From the NCBI GenBank assembly GCA_028752905.1, contig JAQNBH010000012.1, positions 20,239,545 to 20,303,544 on the forward strand: 64,000 nt of DNA. Reading direction: 5' to 3'. Under the pieces are notes generated by a model. The model did no database searches, had not been told where the DNA came from, and saw nothing but the letters and a program-made list of their open reading frames with translations. The position numbers and the translations under genes were made by a program. Source of the DNA: Cladorhizidae sp. MBARI D1340-BT2 (lineage: Eukaryota > Porifera > Demospongiae > Poecilosclerida > Cladorhizidae). The number at the start of each line of letters is the position of its first letter. Positions within the stretch are counted from its first letter, which is position 1. Below are positions 47,801 to 63,558 of the stretch, in pieces.

Positions 47801-50800
47801 GTGATTCTATGTATGCAGAATATACGCATGTTTGGTATCAAGAGAGAGAACAGAGAGAGGCCTACCTTTAGAGCTATATATCAAGTCTATTCAGTGAAGT
47901 GTGGAGAATCTATGAAGCTAACATGTTTAGCTCAAGATAGAGAACACTGAGAGATACCTATCTTGCAAGTCCATTACAGTGAAGTGTGCAGAATATATGG
48001 ATGTTTGGTATCAAGAGAGAGCACTTAGAGAGTCCTATCTTAATAGCTATACATCAAGTCTATTCAGTGAAGTGTGGATAATCTACGAAGCTAACATGTC
48101 ATAACTGCCCTAATTAACAAGACCAAAGTCCCAGATTTTGTCAACTGATAGAGAAGGCCCTTATCTGCAACATGTCAACAGATTATCAATAAATGTAGTG
48201 GTTTTTCACTGGCAGGCCACCGCTTTGGCAACTGGAAAACGCCAGGAAAGATCGCAAACCTTACCACTTCAAATCACCATAACTTGCTAATACTTAGAGT
48301 ACTCAAAATTTTGGCACGTACAAAAGACAGATAATTAGAAGGGCTATCCGGTGATATAAAAATTATCTTTTTTGGGTAAAGTGTAGAAAAGTTATGAGCT
48401 TTACGGCAAAATAACAAGATTTTTGGGGGGGAAATGAGAAACATATAGACCAAATTAGGGCAAATATCAAGATAGAGAACACATAATGAAACCTATCATT
48501 CGAATCATATCAAGTCCATTACAGTGAAGTGTGCAGAATATTATGGATGTTTGATATCAACAGAGAGCACAGGGAGAGACCTATCTTAATAGCTATATAT
48601 CAAGTTTATACAGTGAAGTGTGGAGAATCTATGAAGCTAACCTGTTTAGCATCAAGATAGAGAACACATAGAGAAACCTATCTTGTGATTCTATGTATGC
48701 AGAATATACGGATGTTTGGTATCAAGAGAGAGAACAGAGAGAGGCCTACCTTTAGAGCTATATATCAAGTCTATTCAGTGAAGTGTGGAGAATCTATGAA
48801 GCTAACATGTTTAGCTCAAGATAGAGAACACTGAGAGATACCTATCTTGCAAGTCCATTACAGTGAAGTGTGCAGAATATATGGATGTTTGGTATCAAGA
48901 GAGAGCACTTAGAGAGTCCTATCTTAATAGCTATACATCAAGTCTATTCAGTGAAGTGTGGATAATCTACGAAGCTAACATGTCATAACTGCCCTAATTA
49001 ACAAGACCAAAGTCCCAGATTTTGTCAACTGATAGAGAAGGCCCTTATCTGCAACATGTCAACAGATTATCAATAAATGTAGTGGTTTTTCACTGGCAGG
49101 CCACCGCTTTGGCAACTGGAAAACGCCAGGAAAGATCGCAAACCTTACCACTTCAAATCACCATAACTTGCTAATACTTAGAGTACTCAAAATTTTGGCA
49201 CGTACAAAAGACAGATAATTAGAAGGGCTATCCGGTGATATAAAATTATCTTTTTGGGGTAAAGTGTAGAAAAGTTATGAGCTTTACGGCAAAATAACAA
49301 GATTTGGGGGGGGGGGAAATGAGAAACATATAGACCAAATTAGGGCAAATATCAAGATAGAGAACACATAATGAAACCTATCATTCGAATCATATCAAGT
49401 CCATTACAGTGAAGTGTGCAGAATATTATGGATGTTTCATATCAACAGAGAGCACAGGGAGAGACCTATCTTAATAGCTATATATCAAGTTTATACAGTG
49501 AAGTGTGGAGAATCTATGAAGCTAACCTGTTTAGCATCAAGATAGAGAACACATAGAGAAACCTATCTTGTGATTCTATGTATGCAGAATATACGCATGT
49601 TTGGTATCAAGAGAGAGAACAGAGAGAGGCCTACCTTTAGAGCTATATATCAAGTCTATTCAGTGAAGTGTGGAGAATCTATGAAGCTAACATGTTTAGC
49701 TCAAGATAGAGAACACTGAGAGATACCTATCTTGCAAGTCCATTACAGAGAAGTGTGCAGAATATATGGATGTTTGGTATCAAGAGAGAGCACTTAGAGA
49801 GTCCTATCTTAATAGCTATACATCAAGTCTATTCAGTGAAGTGTGGATAATCTACGAAGCTAACATGTCATAACTGCCCTAATTAACAAGACCAAAGTCC
49901 CAGATTTTGTCAACTGATAGAGAAGGCCCTTATCTGCAACATGTCAACAGATTATCAATAAATGTAGTGGTTTTTCACTGGCAGGCCACCGCTTTGGCAA
50001 CTGGAAAACGCCAGGAAAGATCGCAAACCTTACCACTTCAAATCACCATAACTTGCTAATACTTAGAGTACTCAAAATTTTGGCACGTACAAAAGACAGA
50101 TAATTAGAAGGGCTATCCGGTGATATAAAATTATCTTTTTGGGGTAAAGTGTAGAAAAGTTATGAGCTTTACGGCAAAATAACAAGATTTGGGGGGGGGG
50201 AAATGAGAAACATATAGACCAAATTAGGGCAAATATCAAGATAGAGAACACATAATGAAACCTATCATTCGAATCATATCAAGTCCATTACAGTGAAGTG
50301 TGCAGAATATTATGGATGTTTCATATCAACAGAGAGCACAGGGAGAGACCTATCTTAATAGCTATATATCAAGTTTATACAGTGAAGTGTGGAGAATCTA
50401 TGAAGCTAACCTGTTTAGCATCAAGATAGAGAACACATAGAGAAACCTATCTTGTGATTCTATGTATGCAGAATATACGCATGTTTGGTATCAAGAGAGA
50501 GAACAGAGAGAGGCCTACCTTTAGAGCTATATATCAAGTCTATTCAGTGAAGTGTGGAGAATCTATGAAGCTAACATGTTTAGCTCAAGATAGAGAACAC
50601 TGAGAGATACCTATCTTGCAAGTCCATTACAGTGAAGTGTGCAGAATATATGGATGTTTGGTATCAAGAGAGAGCACTTAGAGAGTCCTATCTTAATAGC
50701 TATACATCAAGTCTATTCAGTGAAGTGTGGATAATCTACGAAGCTAACATGTCATAACTGCCCTAATTAACAAGACCAAAGTCCCAGATTTTGTCAACTG

Positions 50801-52881
50801 ATAGAGAAGGCCCTTATCTGCAACATGTCAACAGATTATCAATAAATGTAGTGGTTTTTCACTGGCAGGCCACCGCTTTGGCAACTGGAAAACGCCAGGA
50901 AAGATCGCAAACCTTACCACTTCAAATCACCATAACTTGCTAATACTTAGAGTATTCAAAATTTTGGCACGTACAAAAGACAGATAATTAGAAGGGCTAT
51001 CCGGTGATATAAAATTATCTTTTGGTGGTAAAGTGTAGAAAAGTTATGAGCTTTACGGCAAAATAACAAGATTTGGGGGGGGGAAATGAGAAACATATAG
51101 ACCAAATTAGGGCAAATATCAAGATAGAGAACAAATAATGAAACCTATCATTCGAATCATATCAAGTCCATTACAGTGAAGTGTGCAGAATATTATGGAT
51201 GTTTCATATCAACAGAGAGCACAGGGAGAGACCTATCTTAATAGCTATATATCAAGTTTATACAGTGAAGTGTGGAGAATCTATGAAGCTAACCTGTTTA
51301 GCATCAAGATAGAGAACACATAGAGAAACCTATCTTGTGATTCTATGTATGCAGAATATACGCATGTTTGGTATCAAGAGAGAGAACAGAGAGAGGCCTA
51401 CCTTTAGAGCTATATATCAAGTCTATTCAGTGAAGTGTGGAGAATCTATGAAGCTAACATGTTTAGCTCAAGATAGAGAACACTGAGAGATACCTATCTT
51501 GCAAGTCCATTACAGTGAAGTGTGCAGAATATATGGATGTTTGGTATCAAGAGAGAGCACTTAGAGAGTCCTATCTTAATAGCTATACATCAAGTCTATT
51601 CAGTGAAGTGTGGATAATCTACGAAGCTAACATGTCATAACTGCCCTAATTAACAAGACCAAAGTCCCAGATTTTGTCAACTGATAGAGAAGGCCCTTAT
51701 CTGCAACATGTCAACAGATTATCAATAAATGTAGTGGTTTTTCACTGGCAGGCCACCGCTTTGGCAACTGGAAAACGCCAGGAAAGATCGCAAACCTTAC
51801 CACTTCAAATCACCATAACTTGCTAATACTTAGAGTACTCAAAATTTTGGCACGTACAAAAGACAGATAATTAGAAGGGCTATCCAGTGATATAAAAAAT
51901 ATCTTTTTTGGGTAAAGTGTAGAAAAGTTATGAGCTTTACGGCAAAATAACAAGATTTGGGGGGGGGAAATGAGAAACATATAGACCAAATTAGGGCAAA
52001 TATCAAGATAGAGAACACATAATGAAACCTATCATTCGAATCATATCAAGTCCATTACAGTGAAGTGTGCAGAATATTATGGATGTTTGATATCAACAGA
52101 GAGCACAGGGAGAGACCTATCTTAATAGCTATATATCAGGTTTATACAGTGAAGTGTGGAGAATCTATGAAGCTAACCTGTTTAGCATCAAGATAGAGAA
52201 CACATAGAGAAACCTATCTTGTGATTCTATGTATGCAGAATATACGCATGTTTGGTATCAAGAGAGAGAACAGAGAGAGGCCTACCTTTAGAGCTATATA
52301 TCAAGTCTATTCAGTGAAGTGTGGAGAATCTATGAAGCTAACATGTTTAGCTCAAGATAGAGAACACTGAGAGATACCTATCTTGCAAGTCCATTACAGT
52401 GAAGTGTGCAGAATATATGGATGTTTGGTATCAAGAGAGAGCACTTAGAGAGTCCTATCTTAATAGCTATACATCAAGTCTATTCAGTGAAGTGTGGATA
52501 ATCTACGAAGCTAACATGTCATAACTGCCCTAATTAACAAGACCAAAGTCCCAGATTTTGTCAACTGATAGAGAAGGCCCTTATCTGCAACATGTCAACA
52601 GATTATCAATAAATGTAGTGGTTTTTCACTGGCAGGCCACCGCTTTGGCAACTGGAAAACGCCAGGAAAGATCGCAAACCTTACCACTTCAAATCACCAT
52701 AACTTGCTAATACTTAGAGTACTCAAAATTTTGGCACGTACAAAAGACAGATAATTAGAAGGGCTATCCGGTGATATAAAAATTATCTTTTTTGGGTAAA
52801 GTGTAGAAAAGTTATGAGCTTTACGGCAAAATAACAAGATTTTTGGGGGGAAAATGAGAAACATATAGACCAAATTAGGGC

Positions 52882-55800
52882 AAATATCAAGATAGAGAAC
52901 ACATAATGAAACCTATCATTCGAATCATATCAAGTCCATTACAGTGAAGTGTGCAGAATATTATGGATGTTTGATATCAATAGAGAGCACAGGGAGAGAC
53001 CTATCTTAATAGCTATATATCAAGTTTATACAGTGAAGTGTGGAGAATCTATGAAGCTAACCTGTTTAGCATCAAGATAGAGAACACATAGAGAAACCTA
53101 TCTTGTGATTCTATGTATGCAGAATATACGGATGTTTGGTATCAAGAGAGAGAACAGAGAGAGGCCTACCTTTAGAGCTATATATCAAGTCTATTCAGTG
53201 AAGTGTGGAGAATCTATGAAGCTAACATGTTTAGCTCAAGATAGAGAACACTGAGAGATACCTATCTTGCAAGTCCATTACAGTGAAGTGTGCAGAATAT
53301 ATGGATGTTTGGTATCAAGAGAGAGCACTTAGAGAGTCCTATCTTAATAGCTATACATCAAGTCTATTCAGTGAAGTGTGGATAATCTACGAAGCTAACA
53401 TGTTTAGCATCAAGTAAGAGTACAATTCATAACTGCCCTAATTAACAAGACCAAAGTCCCAGATTTTGTCAACTGATAGAGAAGGCCCTTATCTGCATCA
53501 TGTCAACAGATTATCAATAAATGTAGTGGTTTTTCACTGGCAGGCCACCGCTTTGGCAACTGGAAAACGCCAGGAAAGATCGCAAACCTTACCACTTCAA
53601 ATCACCATAACTTGCTAATACTTAGAGTACTCAAACTTTTGGCACGTAAAAAAGACAGATAATTAGAAGGGCTATCCGGTGATATAAAAATTATCTTTTT
53701 TGGGTAAAGTGTAGAAAAGTTATGAGCTTTACGGCAAAATAACAAGATTTTTGGGGGGAAAATGAGAAACATATAGACCAAATTAGGGCAAATATCAAGA
53801 TAGAGAACACATAATGAAACCTATCATTCGAATCATATCAAGTCCATTACAGTGAAGTGTGCAGAATATTATGGATGTTTGATATCAACAGAGAGCACAG
53901 GGAGAGACCTATCTTAATAGCTATATATCAAGTTTATACAGTGAAGTGTGCAGAATCTATGAAGCTAACCTGTTTAGCATCAAGATAGAGAACACATAGA
54001 GAAACCTATCTTGTGATTCTATGTATGCAGAATATACGCATATTTGGTATCAAGAGAGAGAACAGAGAGAGGCCTACCTTTAGAGCTATATATCAAGTCT
54101 ATTCAGTGAAGTGTGGAGAATCTATGAAGCTAACATGTTTAGCTCAAGATAGAGAACACTGAGAGATACCTATCTTGCAAGTCCATTACAGTGAAGTGTG
54201 CAGAATATATGGATGTTTGGTATCAAGAGAGAGCACTTAGAGAGTCCTATCTTAATAGCTATACATCAAGTCTATTCAGTGAAGTGTGGATAATCTACGA
54301 AGCTAACATGTCATAACTGCCCTAATTAACAAGACCAAAGTCCCAGATTTTGTCAACTGATAGAGAAGGCCCTTATCTGCAACATGTCAACAGATTATCA
54401 ATAAATGTAGTGGTTTTTCACTGGCAGGCCACCGCTTTGGCAACTGGAAAACGCCAGGAAAGATCGCAAACCTTACCACTTCAAATCACCATAACTTGCT
54501 AATACTTAGAGTACTCAAAATTTTGGCACGTACAAAAGACAGATAATTAGAAGGGCTATCCAGTGATATAAAAATTATCTTTTTGGGGTAAAGTGTAGAA
54601 AAGTTATGAGCTTTACGGCAAAATAACAAGATTTGGGGGGGGGAAATGAGAAACATATAGACCAAATTAGGGCAAATATCAAGATAGAGAACACATAATG
54701 AAACCTATCATTCGAATCATATCAAGTCCATTACAGTGAAGTGTGCAGAATATTATGGATGTTTCATATCAACAGAGAGCACAGGGAGAGACCTATCTTA
54801 ATAGCTATATATCAGGTTTATACAGTGAAGTGTGGAGAATCTATGAAGCTAACCTGTTTAGCATCAAGATAGAGAACACATAGAGAAACCTATCTTGTGA
54901 TTCTATGTATGCAGAATATACGCATGTTTGGTATCAAGAGAGAGAACAGAGAGAGGCCTACCTTTAGAGCTATATATCAAGTCTATTCAGTGAAGTGTGG
55001 AGAATCTATGAAGCTAACATGTTTAGCTCAAGATAGAGAACACTGAGAGATACCTATCTTGCAAGTCCATTACAGTGAAGTGTGCAGAATATATGGATGT
55101 TTGGTATCAAGAGAGAGCACTTAGAGAGTCCTATCTTAATAGCTATACATCAAGTCTATTCAGTGAAGTGTGGATAATCTACGAAGCTAACATGTCATAA
55201 CTGCCCTAATTAACAAGACCAAAGTCCCAGATTTTGTCAACTGATAGAGAAGGCCCTTATCTGCAACATGTCAACAGATTATCAATAAATGTAGTGGTTT
55301 TTCACTGGCAGGCCACCGCTTTGGCAACTGGAAAACGCCAGGAAAGATCGCAAACCTTACCACTTCAAATCAACATAACTTGCTAATACTTAGAGTACTC
55401 AAAATTTTGGCACGTACAAAAGACAGATAATTAGAAGGGCTATCCGGTGATATAAAAATTATCTTTTTTGGGTAAAGTGTAGAAAAGTTATGAGCTTTAC
55501 GGCAAAATAACAAGATTTTTGGGGGGAAAATGAGAAACATATAGACCAAATTAGGGCAAATATCAAGATAGAGAACACATAATGAAACCTATCATTCGAA
55601 TCATATCAAGTCCATTACAGTGAAGTGTGCAGAATATTATGGATGTTTGATATCAACAGAGAGCACAGGGAGAGACCTATCTTAATAGCTATATATCAAG
55701 TTTATACAGTGAAGTGTGGAGAATCTATGAAGCTAACCTGTTTAGCATCAAGATAGAGAACACATAGAGAAACCTATCTTGTGATTCTATGTATGCAGAA

Positions 55801-57349
55801 TATACGGATGTTTGGTATCAAGAGAGAGAACAGAGAGAGGCCTACCTTTAGAGCTATATATCAAGTCTATTCAGTGAAGTGTGGAGAATCTATGAAGCTA
55901 ACATGTTTAGCTCAAGATAGAGAACACTGAGAGATACCTATCTTGCAAGTCCATTACAGTGAAGTGTGCAGAATATATGGATGTTTGGTATCAAGAGAGA
56001 GCACTTAGAGAGTCCTATCTTAATAGCTATACATCAAGTCTATTCAGTGAAGTGTGGATAATCTACGAAGCTAACATGTTTAGCATCAAGTAAGAGTACA
56101 ATTCATAACTGCCCTAATTAACAAGACCAAAGTCCCAGATTTTGTCAACTGATAGAGAAGGCCCTTATCTGCATTATGTCAACAGATTATCAATAAATGT
56201 AGTGGTTTTTCACTGGCAGGCCACCGCTTTGGCAACTGGAAAACGCCAGGAAAGATCGCAAACCTTACCACTTCAAATCACCATAACTTGCTAATACTTA
56301 GAGTACTCAAACTTTTGGCACGTAAAAAAGACAGATAATTAGAAGGGCTATCCGGTGATATAAAAATTATCTTTTTTGGGTAAAGTGTAGAAAAGTTATG
56401 AGCTTTACGGCAAAATAACAAGATTTTTGGGGGGGAAATGAGAAACATATAGACCAAATTAGGGCAAATATCAAGATAGAGAACACATAATGAAACCTAT
56501 CATTCGAATCATATCAAGTCCATTACAGTGAAGTGTGCAGAATATTATGGATGTTTGATATCAACAGAGAGCACAGGGAGAGACCTATCTTAATAGCTAT
56601 ATATCAAGTTTATACAGTGAAGTGTGCAGAATCTATGAAGCTAACCTGTTTAGCATCAAGATAGAGAACACATAGAGAAACCTATCTTGTGATTCTATGT
56701 ATGCAGAATATACGCATGTTTGGTATCAAGAGAGAGAACAGAGAGAGGCCTACCTTTAGAGCTATATATCAAGTCTATTCAGTGAAGTGTGGAGAATCTA
56801 TGAAGCTAACATGTTTAGCTCAAGATAGAGAACACTGAGAGATACCTATCTTGCAAGTCCATTACAGTGAAGTGTGCAGAATATATGGATGTTTGGTATC
56901 AAGAGAGAGCACTTAGAGAGTCCTATCTTAATAGCTATACATCAAGTCTATTCAGTGAAGTGTGGATAATCTACGAAGCTAACATGTCATAACTGCCCTA
57001 ATTAACAAGACCAAAGTCCCAGATTTTGTCAACTGATAGAGAAGGCCCTTATCTGCAACATGTCAACAGATTATCAATAAATGTAGTGGTTTTTTACTGG
57101 CAGGCCACCGCTTTGGCAACTGGAAAACGCCAGGAAAGATCGCAAACCTTACCACTTCAAATCACTATAACTTGCTAATACTTAGAGTACTCAAAATTTT
57201 GGCACGTACAAAAGACAGATAATTAGAAGGGCTATCCGGTGATATAAAAATTATCTTTTTTGGGTAAAGTGTAGAAAAGTTATGAGCTTTACGGCAAAAT
57301 AACAAGATTTTTGGGGGGAAAATGAGAAACATATAGACCAAATTAGGGC
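52882..57349 (-). repeat. Higher-order repeat of 2676 bp around 908-bp units
   Basis: Units ending at 53789 and 56465 are both 908 bp, 2676 bp apart (908 + 884 + 884). Both have ACTTTTGGCACGTAAAAAAG, a changed base in the usually constant CTGCAACATGTC (CTGCATCATG near 53495, CTGCATTATG near 56170), and the GTGTGCAGAATCTATG variant just after. The unit ending at 62674 carries the same set, so this block type recurs further right. Confidence 0.8.
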
Positions 57350-59998
57350 AAATATCAAGATAGAGAACACATAATGAAACCTATCATTCGAATCATATCA
57401 AGTCCATTACAGTGAAGTGTGCAGAATATTATGGATGTTTGATATCAACAGAGAACACAGGGAGAGACCTATCTTAATAGCTATATATCAAGTTTATACA
57501 GTGAAGTGTGGAGAATCTATGAAGCTAACCTGTTTAGCATCAAGATAGAGAACACATAGAGAAACCTATCTTGTGATTCTATGTATGCAGAATATACGGA
57601 TGTTTGGTATCAAGAGAGAGAACAGAGAGAGGCCTACCTTTAGAGCTATATATCAAGTCTATTCAGTGAAGTGTGGAGAATCTATGAAGCTAACATGTTT
57701 AGCTCAAGATAGAGAACACTGAGAGATACCTATCTTGCAAGTCCATTACAGTGAAGTGTGCAGAATATATGGATGTTTGGTATCAAGAGAGAGCACTTAG
57801 AGAGTCCTATCTTAATAGCTATACATCAAGTCTATTCAGTGAAGTGTGGATAATCTACGAAGCTAACATGTCATAACTGCCCTAATTAACAAGACCAAAG
57901 TCCCAGATTTTGTCAACTGATAGAGAAGGCCCTTATCTGCAACATGTCAACAGATTATCAATAAATGTAGTGGTTTTTCACTGGCAGGCCACCGCTTTGG
58001 CAACTGGAAAACGCCAGGAAAGATCGCAAACCTTACCACTTCAAATCACCATAACTTGCTAATACTTAGAGTACTCAAAATTTTGGCACGTACAAAAGAC
58101 AGATAATTAGAAGGGCTATCCGGTGATATAAAATTATCTTTTTGGGGTAAAGTGTAGAAAAGTTATGAGCTTTACGGCAAAATAACAAGATTTGGGGGGG
58201 GAAAATGAGAAACATATAGACCAAATTAGGGCAAATATCAAGATAGAGAACACATAATGAAACCTATCATTCGAATCATATCAAGTCCATTACAGTGAAG
58301 TGTGCAGAATATTATGGATGTTTCATATCAACAGAGAGCACAGGGAGAGACCTATCTTAATAGCTATATATCAAGTTTATACAGTGAAGTGTGGAGAATC
58401 TATGAAGCTAACCTGTTTAGCATCAAGATAGAGAACACATAGAGAAACCTATCTTGTGATTCTATGTATGCAGAATATACGCATGTTTGGTATCAAGAGA
58501 GAGAACAGAGAGAGGCCTACCTTTAGAGCTATATATCAAGTCTATTCAGTGAAGTGTGGAGAATCTATGAAGCTAACATGTTTAGCTCAAGATAGAGAAC
58601 ACTGAGAGATACCTATCTTGCAAGTCCATTACAGTGAAGTGTGCAGAATATATGGATGTTTGGTATCAAGAGAGAGCACTTAGAGAGTCCTATCTTAATA
58701 GCTATACATCAAGTCTATTCAGTGAAGTGTGGATAATCTACGAAGCTAACATGTCATAACTGCCCTAATTAACAAGACCAAAGTCCCAGATTTTGTCAAC
58801 TGATAGAGAAGGCCCTTATCTGCAACATGTCAACAGATTATCAATAAATGTAGTGGTTTTTCACTGGCAGGCCACCGCTTTGGCAACTGGAAAACGCCAG
58901 GAAAGATCGCAAACCTTACCACTTCAAATCACCATAACTTGCTAATACTTAGAGTACTCAAAATTTTGGCACGTACAAAAGACAGATAATTAGAAGGGCT
59001 ATCCGGTGATATAAAATTATCTTTTGGGGGTAAAGTGTAGAAAAGTTATGAGCTTTACGGCAAAATAACAAGATTTGGGGGGGGAAAATGAGAAACATAT
59101 AGACCAAATTAGGGCAAATATCAAGATAGAGAACAAATAATGAAACCTATCATTCGAATCATATCAAGTCCATTACAGTGAAGTGTGCAGAATATTATGG
59201 ATGTTTCATATCAACAGAGAGCACAGGGAGAGACCTATCTTAATAGCTATATATCAAGTTTATACAGTGAAGTGTGGAGAATCTATGAAGCTAACCTGTT
59301 TAGCATCAAGATAGAGAACACATAGAGAAACCTATCTTGTGATTCTATGTATGCAGAATATACGCATGTTTGGTATCAAGAGAGAGAACAGAGAGAGGCC
59401 TACCTTTAGAGCTATATATCAAGTCTATTCAGTGAAGTGTGGAGAATCTATGAAGCTAACATGTTTAGCTCAAGATAGAGAACACTGAGAGATACCTGTC
59501 TTGCAAGTCCATTACAGTGAAGTGTGCAGAATATATGGATGTTTGGTATCAAGAGAGAGCACTTAGAGAGTCCTATCTTAATAGCTATACATCAAGTCTA
59601 TTCAGTGAAGTGTGGATAATCTACGAAGCTAACATGTCATAACTGCCCTAATTAACAAGACCAAAGTCCCAGATTTTGTCAACTGATAGAGAAGGCCCTT
59701 ATCTGCAACATGTCAACAGATTATCAATAAATGTAGTGGTTTTTCACTGGCAGGCCACCGCTTTGGCAACTGGAAAACGCCAGGAAAGATCGCAAACCTT
59801 ACCACTTCAAATCACCATAACTTGCTAATACTTAGAGTACTCAAAATTTTGGCACGTACAAAAGACAGATAATTAGAAGGGCTATCCAGTGATATAAAAA
59901 TTATCTTTTTTGGGTAAAGTGTAGAAAAGTTATGAGCTTTACGGCAAAATAACAAGATTTGGGGGGGGGGAATGAGAAACATATAGACCAAATTAGGG

Positions 59999-62900
59999 CA
60001 AATATCAAGATAGAGAACACATAATGAAACCTATCATTCGAATCATATCAAGTCCATTACAGTGAAGTGTGCAGAATATTATGGATGTTTCATATCAACA
60101 GAGAGCACAGGGAGAGATCTATCTTAATAGCTATATATCAGGTTTATACAGTGAAGTGTGGAGAATCTATGAAGCTAACCTGTTTAGCATCAAGATAGAG
60201 AACACATAGAGAAACCTATCTTGTGATTCTATGTATGCAGAATATACGCATGTTTGGTATCAAGAGAGAGAACAGAGAGAGGCCTACCTTTAGAGCTATA
60301 TATCAAGTCTATTCAGTGAAGTGTGGAGAATCTATGAAGCTAACATGTTTAGCTCAAGATAGAGAACACTGAGAGATACCTATCTTGCAAGTCCATTACA
60401 GTGAAGTGTGCAGAATATATGGATGTTTGGTATCAAGAGAGAGCACTTAGAGAGTCCTATCTTAATAGCTATACATCAAGTCTATTCAGTGAAGTGTGGA
60501 TAATCTACGAAGCTAACATGTCATAACTGCCCTAATTAACAAGACCAAAGTCCCAGATTTTGTCAACTGATAGAGAAGGCCCTTATCTGCAACATGTCAA
60601 CAGATTATCAATAAATGTAGTGGTTTTTCACTGGCAGGCCACCGCTTTGGCAACTGGAAAACGCCAGGAAAGATCGCAAACCTTACCACTTCAAATCACC
60701 ATAACTTGCTAATACTTAGAGTACTCAAAATTTTGGCACGTACAAAAGACAGATAATTAGAAGGGCTATCCGGTGATATAAAATTATCTTTTGGGGGTAA
60801 AGTGTAGAAAAGTTATGAGCTTTACGGCAAAATAACAAGATTTGGGGGGGGGAAATGAGAAACATATAGACCAAATTAGGGCAAATATCAAGATAGAGAA
60901 CAAATAATGAAACCTATCATTCGAATCATATCAAGTCCATTACAGTGAAGTGTGCAGAATATTATGGATGTTTCATATCAACAGAGAGCACAGGGAGAGA
61001 CCTATCTTAATAGCTATATATCAAGTTTATACAGTGAAGTGTGGAGAATCTATGAAGCTAACCTGTTTAGCATCAAGATAGAGAACACATAGAGAAACCT
61101 ATCTTGTGATTCTATGTATGCAGAATATACGCATGTTTGGTATCAAGAGAGAGAACAGAGAGAGGCCTACCTTTAGAGCTATATATCAAGTCTATTCAGT
61201 GAAGTGTGGAGAATCTATGAAGCTAACATGTTTAGCTCAAGATAGAGAACACTGAGAGATACCTATCTTGCAAGTCCATTACAGTGAAGTGTGCAGAATA
61301 TATGGATGTTTGGTATCAAGAGAGAGCACTTAGAGAGTCCTATCTTAATAGCTATACATCAAGTCTATTCAGTGAAGTGTGGATAATCTACGAAGCTAAC
61401 ATGTCATAACTGCCCTAATTAACAAGACCAAAGTCCCAGATTTTGTCAACTGATAGAGAAGGCCCTTATCTGCAACATGTCAACAGATTATCAATAAATG
61501 TAGTGGTTTTTCACTGGCAGGCCACCGCTTTGGCAACTGGAAAACGCCAGGAAAGATCGCAAACCTTACCACTTCAAATCATCATAACTTGCTAATACTT
61601 AGAGTACTCAAAATTTTGGCACGTACAAAAGACAGATAATTAGAAGGGCTATCCGGTGATATAAAAATTATCTTTTTTGGGTAAAGTGTAGAAAAGTTAT
61701 GAGCTTTACGGCAAAATAACAAGATTTTTGGGGGGAAAATGAGAAACATATAGACCAAATTAGGGCAAATATCAAGATAGAGAACACATAATGAAACCTA
61801 TCATTCGAATCATATCAAGTCCATTACAGTGAAGTGTGCAGAATATTATGGATGTTTGATATCAACAGAGAGCACAGGGAGAGACCTATCTTAATAGCTA
61901 TATATCAAGTTTATACAGTGAAGTGTGGAGAATCTATGAAGCTAACCTGTTTAGCATCAAGATAGAGAACACATAGAGAAACCTATCTTGTGATTCTATG
62001 TATGCAGAATATACGGATGTTTGGTATCAAGAGAGAGAACAGAGAGAGGCCTACCTTTAGAGCTATATATCAAGTCTATTCAGTGAAGTGTGGAGAATCT
62101 ATGAAGCTAACATGTTTAGCTCAAGATAGAGAACACTGAGAGATACCTATCTTGCAAGTCCATTACAGTGAAGTGTGCAGAATATATGGATGTTTGGTAT
62201 CAAGAGAGAGCACTTAGAGAGTCCTATCTTAATAGCTATACATCAAGTCTATTCAGTGAAGTGTGGATAATCTACGAAGCTAACATGTTTAGCATCAAGT
62301 AAGAGTACAATTCATAACTGCCCTAATTAACAAGACCAAAGTCCCAGATTTTGTCAACTGATAGAGAAGGCCCTTATCTGCATCATGTCAACAGATTATC
62401 AATAAATGTAGTGGTTTTTCACTGGCAGGCCACCGCTTTGGCAACTGGAAAACGCCAGGAAAGATCGCAAACCTTACCACTTCAAATCACCATAACTTGC
62501 TAATACTTAGAGTACTCAAACTTTTGGCACATAAAAAAGACAGATAATTAGAAGGGCTATCCGGTGATATAAAAATTATCTTTTTTGGGTAAAGTGTAGA
62601 AAAGTTATGAGCTTTACGGCAAAATAACAAGATTTTTGGGGGGAAAATGAGAAACATATAGACCAAATTAGGGCAAATATCAAGATAGAGAACACATAAT
62701 GAAACCTATCATTCGAATCATATCAAGTCCATTACAGTGAAGTGTGCAGAATATTATGGATGTTTGATATCAACAGAGAGCACAGGGAGAGACCTATCTT
62801 AATAGCTATATATCAAGTTTATACAGTGAAGTGTGCAGAATCTATGAAGCTAACCTGTTTAGCATCAAGATAGAGAACACATAGAGAAACCTATCTTGTG

Positions 62901-63558
62901 ATTCTATGTATGCAGAATATACGCATGTTTGGTATCAAGAGAGAGAACAGAGAGAGGCCTACCTTTAGAGCTATATATCAAGTCTATTCAGTGAAGTGTG
63001 GAGAATCTATGAAGCTAACATGTTTAGCTCAAGATAGAGAACACTGAGAGATACCTATCTTGCAAGTCCATTACAGTGAAGTGTGCAGAATATATGGATG
63101 TTTGGTATCAAGAGAGAGCACTTAGAGAGTCCTATCTTAATAGCTATACATCAAGTCTATTCAGTGAAGTGTGGATAATCTACGAAGCTAACATGTCATA
63201 ACTGCCCTAATTAACAAGACCAAAGTCCCAGATTTTGTCAACTGATAGAGAAGGCCCTTATCTGCAACATGTCAACAGATTATCAATAAATGTAGTGGTT
63301 TTTCACTGGCAGGCCACCGCTTTGGCAACTGGAAAACGCCAGGAAAGATCGCAAACCTTACCACTTCAAATCACCATAACTTGCTAATACTTAGAGTACT
63401 CAAAATTTTGGCACGTACAAAAGACAGATAATTAGAAGGGCTATCCAGTGATATAAAAATTATCTTTTTTGGGTAAAGTGTAGAAAAGTTATGAGCTTTA
63501 CGGCAAAATAACAAGATTTGGGGGGGGGGAATGAGAAACATATAGACCAAATTAGGGC
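59999..63558 (-). repeat. Four-unit higher-order repeat, 3559 bp
   Basis: The rare base T in GGGAGAGATCTATC is at 60118 and 63677, exactly 3559 bp apart (883 + 884 + 908 + 884). Both sites also have the GGTTTATACAG variant shortly after and a G run followed by GAATGAG (one A fewer) shortly before. The second copy runs off the window. Confidence 0.78.
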